Of a DNA stretch of 11,645 bases, positions 6,066 through 11,593 are shown piece after piece; positions within the stretch are counted from its first letter, which is position 1; each line of letters opens with the position of its first letter. The notes under the pieces were generated by a model. It saw nothing but the letters and a program-made list of their open reading frames with translations, made no database searches and was not told the DNA's origin. Made by a program: the position numbers and the translations under genes. The stretch covers positions 1 through 11,645 of the forward strand of contig NZ_JAUMZV010000056.1 in the NCBI RefSeq assembly GCF_030527935.1. Direction: 5' to 3'. Source of the DNA: Kingella sp. (in: b-proteobacteria) (GTDB taxonomy: Bacteria; Pseudomonadota; Gammaproteobacteria; Burkholderiales; Neisseriaceae).

Positions 6066-6227
6066 AGAACCTGTGTTCATTATTTGCATAGGCATATTTG
6101 ATGACATAAAAGCGCGGATACAGGGCAAAAAGCACAGCAAGGTTGAACACCTTGCGAGCATTTTTAACGCGGTAGCCGCGTTTTTAGGGCATTAAAGATG
6201 CCTATGAAAATAGTGAATGCAGGTTCT
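6066..6227 (+). mobile_element. 162-bp hairpin element (MITE-like), copy A
   Basis: Terminal inverted repeats of about 30 bp (6066-6095 against 6198-6227, starting AGAACCTG and ending CAGGTTCT) with a few mismatches. Inner arms also pair (AAAAGCGCGG with CCGCGTTTTT), and the centre is a hairpin GCAAGGT-TGAAC-ACCTTGC, so the whole element can fold into one long hairpin. There is no coding capacity. No clear target duplication is visible. It lies upstream of the tetR operator and between tetR and rnpB. Copy B (6729-6890) is highly similar and inverted. The termini do not match the Correia element ends I remember from Neisseria. Confidence 0.8.
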
Positions 6228-6374
6228 TGCGGCAGCCTGAAAATCATGCTTGCCTGTTACTAGGATAGATAGGATTAACAAGAGACCGAATTGTAGCCCA
6301 GCCCATCAACTCGGTGCAATGTTTTCATGGGTTTCAGGCTGCCTTAACACCATGAAACCTTGTATAATCCGCCG
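6228..6374. other. Region between element A and rnpB
   Basis: Contains two DUS copies (6231-6242 and 6333-6344) and the rnpB promoter. I see no gene here. Confidence 0.6.
6363..6368 (+). promoter_or_regulatory. Probable -10 element of rnpB
   Basis: TATAAT seven bases before the first base of the P1 helix. The region where the -35 should be is occupied by the end of a DUS, and no good -35 is seen. Confidence 0.6.
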
Positions 6375-6725
6375 CGCAGGCAAAACAGGCAGCCGCCGCG
6401 TGGCAACACGGGGAGGAAAGTCCGGGCTACACAGAGCACAATGCCAGCTAACGGCTGGGCGTGGCAACACGACGGAAAGTGGCGCAGAGAGCAAGACCGC
6501 CGATGGCGCAACGCGCACAGGCAAGGGTGAAAAGGTGTGGTAAGAGCGCACCGTGCCGTTGGTAACAACGCGCAGCAGGCTAAACCCCATTGGTAGCAAG
6601 ACCAAACAGAACGCATTAACGCTGCTCGCCGAGCGTTCGGGTAGGTTGCTTGAACTTTGTGGTAACGCAAAGTCTAGATGAATGGCTGTCCCACGACAGA
6701 ACCCGGCTTATCGTTTCGCCTGCAT
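6375..6725 (+). ncRNA. rnpB: RNase P RNA, bacterial class A
   Basis: The catalytic RNA that removes 5' leaders from tRNA precursors. Conserved blocks occur in the right order: GAGGAAAGTCCGGGCT (6414-6429), AAAGGTGTGGTAAGAGCGCACC (from 6531), TAAACCCCATTGGTAGCAAGACC, GGGTAGGTTGCTTGA and the 3' block with GACAGAACCCGGCTTA. Ends are set by the P1 helix: GCAGGC at 6376-6381 pairs with GCCTGC at 6718-6723, giving about 350 nt, normal for a proteobacterium. Both sides carry a 162-bp repeat element; the downstream one begins within about five bases of the 3' end. Exact ends are uncertain by a few bases. Confidence 0.97.
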
Positions 6726-6728
6726 CTC

Positions 6729-6890
6729 AGAACCTGTATTCACTATTCCCATGGGCATCTTTCATGCCCTAAAAACGTGGCTACTGCGTTAAAAATGCTC
6801 GCAAGGTGTTCAACCTTACTGCGCTTTTTGCCTTGTATCCGCGCTTTTATGCCATAAAATCTACCCATGGGAATAGTGAATACAGGTTCT
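6729..6890 (-). mobile_element. 162-bp hairpin element (MITE-like), copy B
   Basis: Perfect 27-bp terminal inverted repeats (6729-6755 against 6864-6890; outer bases AGAACCTGTATTCACTATTC). The reverse complement of its interior aligns with copy A almost throughout, including GGTTGAACACCTTGCGAGC and AACGC..GTAGCC. It begins about four bases after rnpB and could act as its transcription terminator or 3' processing barrier. A possible TCA flank occurs on both sides if the element is taken from GAACC to GGTTC, but copy A does not show the same, so no target duplication is claimed. Confidence 0.85.
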
Positions 6891-6897
6891 CACAAAA

Positions 6898-6939
6898 AAG
6901 GCAGCCTGAAAACCGTTTTCCCGGTTTCAGGCTGCCTTA
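6898..6939. terminator. Inverted DUS-pair terminator
   Basis: AAGGCAGCCTGAAAACCG pairs with CGGTTTCAGGCTGCCTT with one bulged A. It lies 20 bases past the stop of the glycine-rich lipoprotein gene (minus) and can also stop rnpB read-through (plus). Confidence 0.8.
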
Positions 6940-6957
6940 TCTTGCGCAGTAAAACAA

Positions 6958-7287
6958 TTAGAAAATAGATTTAATCATGCCCGCAGTTGCCGCGATGCCA
7001 CCAATCAAGCCCACTGCGCCAGCGGCTGTGCCCATTGCGCCGTTGATTTGGTCGCGTTTATTGGCACGTTTTTCACGCTCCAATGCCAACTCTTCGGATA
7101 CGTTAGCACGTTGACGGCGGTGTTGTTCCAACTCGGCGCGAGACAGTTGCGCTTCTTTGCGGTTGCGACCTGCTTTGATGGCGGCAGAATCGCTGCCGAT
7201 CGCCATATCGCCCACAGAGCTACCGCTGGTGGTGCAACCTGTTGCAATGAACGCAGTTAAAACTAAAAATAGGATATTGTTTTTCAT
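6958..7287 (-). CDS. Small lipoprotein with glycine-rich C-terminal segment
   Basis: A 109-residue protein. A lipoprotein signal peptide ends at Cys18 (FIATGC; the -3 residue is Ala, a slightly weak lipobox). A highly charged helical region of Arg/Glu/Lys (about 38-80) probably forms a coiled coil. A Gly/Ala-rich hydrophobic segment (83-105, GAMGTAAGAVGLIGG) resembles glycine-zipper membrane segments of small envelope proteins. GGAG lies eight bases before the ATG. It is second in an operon, 26 bases after the other small lipoprotein gene, which suggests a joint envelope role. I cannot name the family. Confidence 0.75.
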   Translation of the reverse strand: MKNNILFLVLTAFIATGCTTSGSSVGDMAIGSDSAAIKAGRNRKEAQLSRAELEQHRRQRANVSEELALEREKRANKRDQINGAMGTAAGAVGLIGGIAATAGMIKSIF

Positions 7288-7313
7288 AGCATGAACTCCA
7301 ATAGATTAAAAAT

Positions 7314-7562
7314 TTAGTGCAGGATGTACACTTTGCGGTCGCCATAGGCGCGGTTGATGGCATCGGCTTCGTCCATCATTTCTTCGCGGCGTTCGCCACG
7401 GCGTTCGCGGCGTTCTGCGCGTTCAGCAGCTTGCACGGCGCGAGAATCGGCTTCCATGGCAGCAGATTGCTCAGGCGTTGGGTTGAAGTGTTGTGTGCCG
7501 TAGGTTACGCAGCCTGTTAAGCTGGCTGCCAATAGCAAAGATAATAGCGTGTGTTTTACCAC
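7314..7562 (-). CDS. Small lipoprotein, GTG start
   Basis: An 82-residue lipoprotein with a good lipobox, LTGC at residues 15-18. The mature part is short: a stretch with YGTQHFNPTPEQ, then a strongly charged Arg/Glu helix (about 37-68) and an end with AYGDRKVYILH. The start is GTG at 7562, supported by GGAG eight bases upstream; there is no ATG in this position. It is the first gene of the pair with the glycine-rich lipoprotein. Both proteins share the plan lipobox plus charged helix, so they could interact. A run of ten T (on this strand) lies in the leader at 7597-7606. Function unknown. Confidence 0.75.
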   Translation of the reverse strand: MVKHTLLSLLLAASLTGCVTYGTQHFNPTPEQSAAMEADSRAVQAAERAERRERRGERREEMMDEADAINRAYGDRKVYILH

Positions 7563-7693
7563 GATGATTGCTCCGTTTTAAGAAAGGAAAAATGGCAAAA
7601 AAAAAATTAAGCCAATAGGAAAGTGAGTATTTTACCTGAATATGGGGATTTCTTTATTTATTTTTACAAATTAGGCGGCGTTTGTTGATAAAA

Positions 7694-7727
7694 ACACCAC
7701 ATGAAATGTATTTACATTCAGCGGTGT
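7694..7727. promoter_or_regulatory. Inverted repeat between divergent lipoprotein genes
   Basis: ACACC (7694-7698) pairs with GGTGT (7723-7727), and inside it TGAAATGTA (7702-7710) with TACATTCA (7713-7720), one A bulged. It could be a hairpin or an operator between two divergent units. Function inferred only. Confidence 0.4.
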
Positions 7728-7746
7728 AGGTATTTGGCAAAAAGTG

Positions 7747-7761
7747 CGATGGTTACCATCG
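7747..7761. promoter_or_regulatory. Palindrome upstream of lipoprotein promoter
   Basis: CGATGGTTACCATCG, 7-bp arms around one base, about 40 bases upstream of a TATAAT. The position would suit an activator site, but no regulator is known. Confidence 0.4.
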
Positions 7762-7769
7762 GCAGCAGC

Positions 7770-7798
7770 CTGAAAGTAGGATTGAAACCGCGTATAAT
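7770..7798 (+). promoter_or_regulatory. Putative promoter with a DUS-derived -35
   Basis: TATAAT at 7793-7798 with CTGAAA at 7770-7775, spacing 17 bases. The -35-like hexamer is the tail of a DUS variant (AGCAGCCTGAAA). The leader to the lipoprotein start would be about 45 bases. Confidence 0.5.
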
Positions 7799-7850
7799 CG
7801 CGCCCAGTTTCATCCATAGGCAGCCTGAAAATATGATTAGGGGCATGATG

Positions 7851-8387
7851 ATGCGCACTCAATTTTGCCTTGCTGCGATGCTTTTATCTGCCCTGATGTT
7901 GGGCGGTTGCGCCACGGGAATGATGCACGACAAGGTTAATGATTTGCCCGAGCAAAAAGCCATGTGCAGCCAAGAAACCTTGCGCTACATGGGCTTGGAC
8001 AAGGATAGCCAGTTGATTATGCTGACGGATAAGCATCATTTTGTGTTGTCGGCGCATCCGTCCGAGCAGCCGTATCCGGCGAAAATTTTTGCCAAGCTGA
8101 ACCGCTGGACGCAGCAGTATCCCGAAGCCGCGCCCAAAATCAGCCCTATTCAGTTGCAAAAGGGCGGCAGTGCCAAGACGGAAATCTCGTGGCAGATTGA
8201 AAATCCCGCTGTTATCAAGGATATAGCCAGCGAATACGATTGTCCTTGCATGAGAAAGCATCCGCAAAGCAGTGTGCTGTTTATCAAATTGGCGTATTCG
8301 GGCAAATCCTACACCGCCCAGCCCAACACCGATTACCGCGTCAACGGCATGACGGCGATGAATACGCCGATAAACGTGGTTCAATAG
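7851..8387 (+). CDS. Lipoprotein of unknown function, possibly shortened by TAG
   Basis: A 178-residue lipoprotein with signal MRTQFCLAAMLLSALMLGGC and lipid-modified Cys20. The mature part includes a CPC motif (131-133) and mixed alpha/beta character; I do not recognise a family. ATGs occur at 7833, 7845, 7848 and 7851. I pick 7851 because AGGGG (7839-7843) is seven bases upstream. The frame stops at TAG (8385-8387), but the same frame stays open for another 44 codons that look coding. The full protein may thus once have been about 223 residues. It is divergent from the small lipoprotein operon and followed by two DUS-pair hairpins ahead of mnmG. Confidence 0.75.
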   Translation: MRTQFCLAAMLLSALMLGGCATGMMHDKVNDLPEQKAMCSQETLRYMGLDKDSQLIMLTDKHHFVLSAHPSEQPYPAKIFAKLNRWTQQYPEAAPKISPIQLQKGGSAKTEISWQIENPAVIKDIASEYDCPCMRKHPQSSVLFIKLAYSGKSYTAQPNTDYRVNGMTAMNTPINVVQ

Positions 8388-8522
8388 CGCCACAGCAAAT
8401 CATACGCCGCCGCCAAAGCCGCTGCCGTGTTGGCAACGCCGTTTACTGCGGCGGTAGATGTAATTACGCTGCCGATTCAAGCCCCTGTTTTCATTGACGG
8501 CTTTTCAAAAGTTCGGCATTAA
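8388..8522 (+). pseudogene. In-frame continuation of the lipoprotein after TAG
   Basis: Directly after the TAG the same frame continues to TAA at 8520-8522 and encodes RHSKSYAAAKAAAVLATPFT and then AAVDVITLPIQAPVFIDGF. The second half, with a hydrophobic run ending in LPIQAPVF, resembles C-terminal tails of small bacterial lipoproteins that I remember (YceK/YidQ-like). Codon use matches the surrounding genes. It has no start codon or ribosome site of its own. I read it as the 3' part of one gene cut by a nonsense change, or a read-through product. Confidence 0.5.
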
Positions 8523-8530
8523 CCGATTTA

Positions 8531-8574
8531 TTTTCAGGCTGCCTATTGGCGATTGTGGATAGGGCAGCCTGAAA
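8531..8574. terminator. Inverted DUS-pair hairpin
   Basis: TTTTCAGGCTGCC and GGCAGCCTGAAAA with flanking CTAT/ATAG around a 12-base loop. It follows the lipoprotein frame end at 8522. Confidence 0.7.
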
Positions 8575-8591
8575 ACGATACACCAACCCAT

Positions 8592-8631
8592 TTTCAGGCT
8601 GCCTTTTGCTGACGAATAAGGCAGCCTGAAA
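8592..8631. terminator. Second inverted DUS-pair hairpin upstream of mnmG
   Basis: TTTCAGGCTGCCTT (8592-8605) pairs with AAGGCAGCCTGAAA (8618-8631). It ends 22 bases before the mnmG ATG, so it lies in or next to the mnmG leader. Confidence 0.7.
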
Positions 8632-8653
8632 TCCTAAAAACGAAAGACACACC

Positions 8654-10567
8654 ATGACCCAACTCACCTACCCCCACACCTACGACATCATCATCGTCGG
8701 CGGCGGACACGCCGGCACAGAAGCCGCGCTGGCTGCCGCGCGCATGGGCGCGGACACGCTGCTGCTCACCCACAACATCGAAACGCTCGGGCAGATGTCG
8801 TGCAACCCGTCTATCGGCGGCATCGGCAAAGGGCATTTGGTGCGCGAGTTGGACGCGCTCGGCGGCGCGATGGCGTTGGCGACCGATATGTCGGGCATAC
8901 AGTTCCGCCGTCTCAATGCCAGCAAAGGCGCGGCGGTTCGCGCCACCCGCGCCCAAGCCGACCGCATTTTGTACAAAGCCGCGATACGCGAAATGCTGGA
9001 AAACCAGCCCAATCTGTCGCTGTTCCAGCAGGCGGCGGACGACATTGTGTTGGAGGGCGGGCGCGTGTCGGGCGTGAAAACCGCGATGGGCGTGGTGTTC
9101 CAAGCCCGCGCCGTGGTGCTGACCGCCGGTACCTTTCTCGCAGGCAAAATCCACATCGGTTTGGAAAACTACTCGGGCGGTCGCGCGGGCGACCCCGCCG
9201 CACAATCGCTTTCAGGCTGCCTGAAAGAGTTAAATTTGCCGCAAAGCCGCTTGAAAACCGGCACGCCACCGCGCATCGACGGACGCACGATTGATTTTTC
9301 CCAACTCACCGAACAGCCGGGCGACACGCCCGTGCCGGTGATGTCCGTGCGCGGCAACGCCGCCATGCACCCGCGCCAAGTGTCGTGCTGGATTACGCAT
9401 ACCAACCTGAAAACACACGAGATTATCCGCTCAGGCTTTGACCGCAGCCCGATGTTCACCGGCAAAATCGAAGGCGTGGGCCCGCGCTACTGCCCGTCCA
9501 TCGAAGACAAAATCAACCGCTTCGCCGACAAAGACAGCCACCAAATCTTCCTTGAACCTGAAGGCCTGACCACCCACGAATACTACCCCAACGGCATCTC
9601 CACCAGCCTGCCGTTTGATATTCAATTAGCCCTTGTGCGCTCGATGAAAGGCTTGGAAAACGCCCACATTCTGCGCCCCGGCTACGCGATTGAATACGAC
9701 TACTTTGACCCGCGCAACCTCAAAGCCAGCTTGGAAACCAAAACCATCGGCGGCTTGTTTTTCGCCGGGCAAATCAACGGCACAACGGGCTACGAAGAAG
9801 CCGCCGCACAAGGTTTGCTGGCAGGCGCAAACGCCGTGCAGTATGTGCGCGGCAAAGAGCCGCTGCTGCTGCGCCGCGAACAGGCGTATTTGGGCGTACT
9901 CGTGGACGATTTGATTACCAAAGGCGTAAACGAGCCCTACCGAATGTTCACCAGCCGCGCCGAATACCGCTTGCAACTGCGCGAAGACAACGCCGATATG
10001 CGCTTAACCGAAGACGGCCACAAAATCGGCTTGGTCGGCGAAGCCCAATGGCGGGCGTTTAACGAAAAACGCGAAGCTGTCGAGCGCGAAATCCAACGCT
10101 TAAAATCCACTTGGTACACCCCGCAAAAACTGCCCGAAGCTGAACAAATGCGCGTGCTGGGTCAAAAACTCAGCCGTGAAGCCAATTTGCACGACCTGCT
10201 GCGCCGCCCGAATCTGAACTACGCGGATTTAATGACCCTGCCCGAAGCGAAGCCGCAGGAAAACCTTTCAGACGACGTGGTGGAACAAGTGGAAATCCAA
10301 GTGAAATATCAGGGCTATATCGACCGCCAGCAGGAAGAAATCGACAACCGCCGCGATATTGAAACGCTCAGGCTGCCTGAAAATATTGACTACGCCAAAG
10401 TGAAAGGCTTATCCGCCGAAGTGCAGCAGAAGCTGAATAAGCACAAACCCGAAACGCTGGGGCAGGCATCGCGCATTTCGGGGGTTACGCCCGCCGCCGT
10501 TGCGCTGCTGATGGTGCATTTGAAGCGCGGGTTTAAAGGGGCGAACTCTATCAAGCGGAAGCCATGA
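8654..10567 (+). CDS. mnmG: tRNA uridine 5-carboxymethylaminomethyl modification enzyme MnmG
   Basis: A 637-residue FAD protein, close to the usual family size. With MnmE it makes the cmnm5 group on wobble U34 of several tRNAs in the cytosol. The dinucleotide-binding motif VGGGHAGTE is at 15-23, followed by the family signature GQMSCNPSIGGIGKGHLVRE (46-65, with Cys50). Further family blocks include RPGYAIEYDYFDPR, FFAGQINGTTGYEEAAAQGL, FTSRAEYRLQLREDNAD and the C-terminal ISGVTPAAVALLMVHLKR. Two DUS palindromes are translated in frame (LSGCLKEL near residue 188; LRLPENI near 574). The start at 8654 has only a weak GAAAG site. The tail after HLKRGFKG looks atypical and its stop overlaps the next start (ATGA). 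Confidence 0.97.
   Translation: MTQLTYPHTYDIIIVGGGHAGTEAALAAARMGADTLLLTHNIETLGQMSCNPSIGGIGKGHLVRELDALGGAMALATDMSGIQFRRLNASKGAAVRATRAQADRILYKAAIREMLENQPNLSLFQQAADDIVLEGGRVSGVKTAMGVVFQARAVVLTAGTFLAGKIHIGLENYSGGRAGDPAAQSLSGCLKELNLPQSRLKTGTPPRIDGRTIDFSQLTEQPGDTPVPVMSVRGNAAMHPRQVSCWITHTNLKTHEIIRSGFDRSPMFTGKIEGVGPRYCPSIEDKINRFADKDSHQIFLEPEGLTTHEYYPNGISTSLPFDIQLALVRSMKGLENAHILRPGYAIEYDYFDPRNLKASLETKTIGGLFFAGQINGTTGYEEAAAQGLLAGANAVQYVRGKEPLLLRREQAYLGVLVDDLITKGVNEPYRMFTSRAEYRLQLREDNADMRLTEDGHKIGLVGEAQWRAFNEKREAVEREIQRLKSTWYTPQKLPEAEQMRVLGQKLSREANLHDLLRRPNLNYADLMTLPEAKPQENLSDDVVEQVEIQVKYQGYIDRQQEEIDNRRDIETLRLPENIDYAKVKGLSAEVQQKLNKHKPETLGQASRISGVTPAAVALLMVHLKRGFKGANSIKRKP
9211..9225. repeat. Dual-dialect DUS palindrome inside mnmG
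   Basis: TTCAGGCTGCCTGAA, translated as SGCLK. A similar 13-base palindrome lies at 10368-10380 in codons for LRLPE. Confidence 0.8.
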
Positions 10568-10944
10568 TGAAGCAAGGCAGCGATACCGATTACGACATCA
10601 AAATCACCCACCGCCGCAACGGCAAAGTGCAGTGGATACGCGACCTTGATGCCTTTAATGCAAAAGAGCTAAACCTCATTGATTTGGACGACTACAACGG
10701 CGACGGCTACACCGACATCGCCGCCACCGTTAGCGAGGGAGAAACGCTGAACGGCACCAATCTCTATCTCTACCAGCTTAAAACAGGGCAATTTGCCGAA
10801 GCCGAAGGCATGGAAAACATGGGGCAAATAGAAGCAGACGGCAAAGGCTGCGTTCTCGTCAGCTACCGCATCAATAGTATGGACTACAACGAAGACCGAT
10901 ATTGCTGGAAAAAAGACCGCTGGCAAACCGCCCGCAAGCGTTAA
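10564..10944 (+). CDS. XAC2610-like protein, probably lacking its N terminus
   Basis: A 126-residue frame with the plan of XAC2610-related periplasmic proteins: a central calcium-loop-like DDYNGDGYTDIA (42-53, ligands D43, N45, D47, D51), then a strand region LYLYQLKTGQF (67-77) typical of the 'YLFDPKTGRF' block, and a C-terminal pattern ending YNEDRYCWKKDRW (108-120). Homologues I recall begin with a signal peptide; this frame has none. It starts at an ATG overlapping the mnmG stop by 4 bp, and the same frame is open upstream only to 10537 (RGELYQAEA). It is therefore probably a 5'-truncated gene joined to mnmG, possibly still translated by coupling. A DUS-type terminator follows seven bases after the stop. 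Confidence 0.65.
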   Translation: MMKQGSDTDYDIKITHRRNGKVQWIRDLDAFNAKELNLIDLDDYNGDGYTDIAATVSEGETLNGTNLYLYQLKTGQFAEAEGMENMGQIEADGKGCVLVSYRINSMDYNEDRYCWKKDRWQTARKR

Positions 10945-10950
10945 GCAATA

Positions 10951-10988
10951 AAAAGACAGCCTGAAAAACCGTTTTCAGGCTGCCTTTT
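10951..10988. terminator. Inverted DUS-pair terminator
   Basis: AAAAGACAGCCTGAAAA pairs with TTTTCAGGCTGCCTTTT around a 4-base loop with a single A-C mismatch. The left DUS has a one-base change. It ends the mnmG unit. Confidence 0.85.
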
Positions 10989-11018
10989 ACCTATCTTGGT
11001 TGATAACAAGCAGCACAG

Positions 11019-11120
11019 ATGAAAATCCTAAAACCCACTCCTTCCCACGCCAACGCTAAAAAGAATGGTGGTACAGCCAAGTTTTCATCGCAGAAGGCTC
11101 AAATCAAGCAGATTGAGTGA
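11019..11120 (+). other. Short unassigned ORF or gene debris
   Basis: An ATG frame of 33 residues (MKILKPTPSHANAKKNGGTA and onward) with no ribosome site. A second frame across the same bases reads EWWYSQVFIAEGSNQAD before a stop at 11114-11116 and also looks protein-like. Neither is convincing as a working gene; the stretch probably contains the 3' end of a lost gene. It overlaps the 3' end of the minus-strand AT-rich gene. Confidence 0.25.
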
Positions 11121-11457
11121 TAAATTGATAACTGCTTGTTTGTTTGTTGAGAAATATATATAAGAAAGTGGTGTCGTGATACATTTTCGTAACGTCCATT
11201 TGCCCGATAAAAATCAACGGTTCCTGCTCTATTATCCAATCGGGGCTTTGTAACCATTTGGGTTTACTGCCATAGCAGATAAATTTTTCTTTGATGATTT
11301 TCTTTAATTCTTTTAAACGATGGGGATAGTATTGGTTATACAGGTTGTCAATATAATGACAGTTATTGGGCAGCCAATTTGGGACGGCATTCTGCATAAG
11401 CTCAAAATTTTCTTGGTAAAAAGGGCTTAAACGGTACGGTGTGCCGTTTTTATCCAA
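11104..11457 (-). CDS. AT-rich hypothetical protein, immunity-like
   Basis: A 117-residue cytoplasmic frame, clearly more AT-rich than its neighbours (many AAA, AAT, TTT, ATA-type codons), which suggests recent transfer. The C-terminal half, CYGSKPKWLQSPDW (61-74) followed by EPLIFIGQMD (79-88) and FLYIFLNKQTSSYQ (98-111), resembles the 'PxWxQ...FLGQ...YVF' pattern of DUF1963/SMI1-type proteins, many of which are immunity proteins for bacterial toxins. No toxin gene is adjacent. The start is doubtful: the first usable codon is TTG at 11457, and the frame is open without ATG to 11487, where it overlaps a PstS-like fragment. The gene may be 5'-truncated. Confidence 0.5.
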   Translation of the reverse strand: MDKNGTPYRLSPFYQENFELMQNAVPNWLPNNCHYIDNLYNQYYPHRLKELKKIIKEKFICYGSKPKWLQSPDWIIEQEPLIFIGQMDVTKMYHDTTFLYIFLNKQTSSYQFITQSA

Positions 11458-11466
11458 AATCTCTTT

Positions 11467-11593
11467 CAGGCTGTCTATCAGATTTATTCAGGCAGCCTGA
11501 AAAACTGGCAGCAGGTGGGCGGCGACGACAAAAGTATCCGCGCCTTCCAACGCCCCGAAAATTCAGGCTCGCAAACCGCGCTGCAAAAAATTA
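11467..11593 (+). pseudogene. Internal fragment of a PstS-like phosphate-binding protein
   Basis: One open frame encodes QAVYQIYSGSLKNWQQVGG followed by DDKSIRAFQRPENSGSQTAL and QKI. The pieces IYSG..NW..VGG and IRAFQRPENSGSQT are hallmark blocks of the periplasmic substrate-binding protein PstS and related phosphate-binding proteins. Only about 42 codons are present, with no start or signal peptide on the left (the junction to the AT-rich gene) and an insertion-sequence end on the right. It is a remnant. A DUS (11490-11501) is translated in frame as GSLKN. Confidence 0.7.

Noticed and set aside
6250..6670. Protein-coding frames on both strands over 6250-6670
   Set aside because: The region is the RNase P RNA gene; open frames there are incidental.
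6066..6890. Correia (NEMIS) elements
   Set aside because: The general design is similar, but the terminal repeats begin AGAACCTG, not the TATAGTGGATTAA ends I remember for Correia elements.
8594..9205. Minus-strand frame of about 200 codons opposite mnmG
   Set aside because: It mirrors the mnmG codons and reads through the DUS hairpin; no domain or ribosome site.
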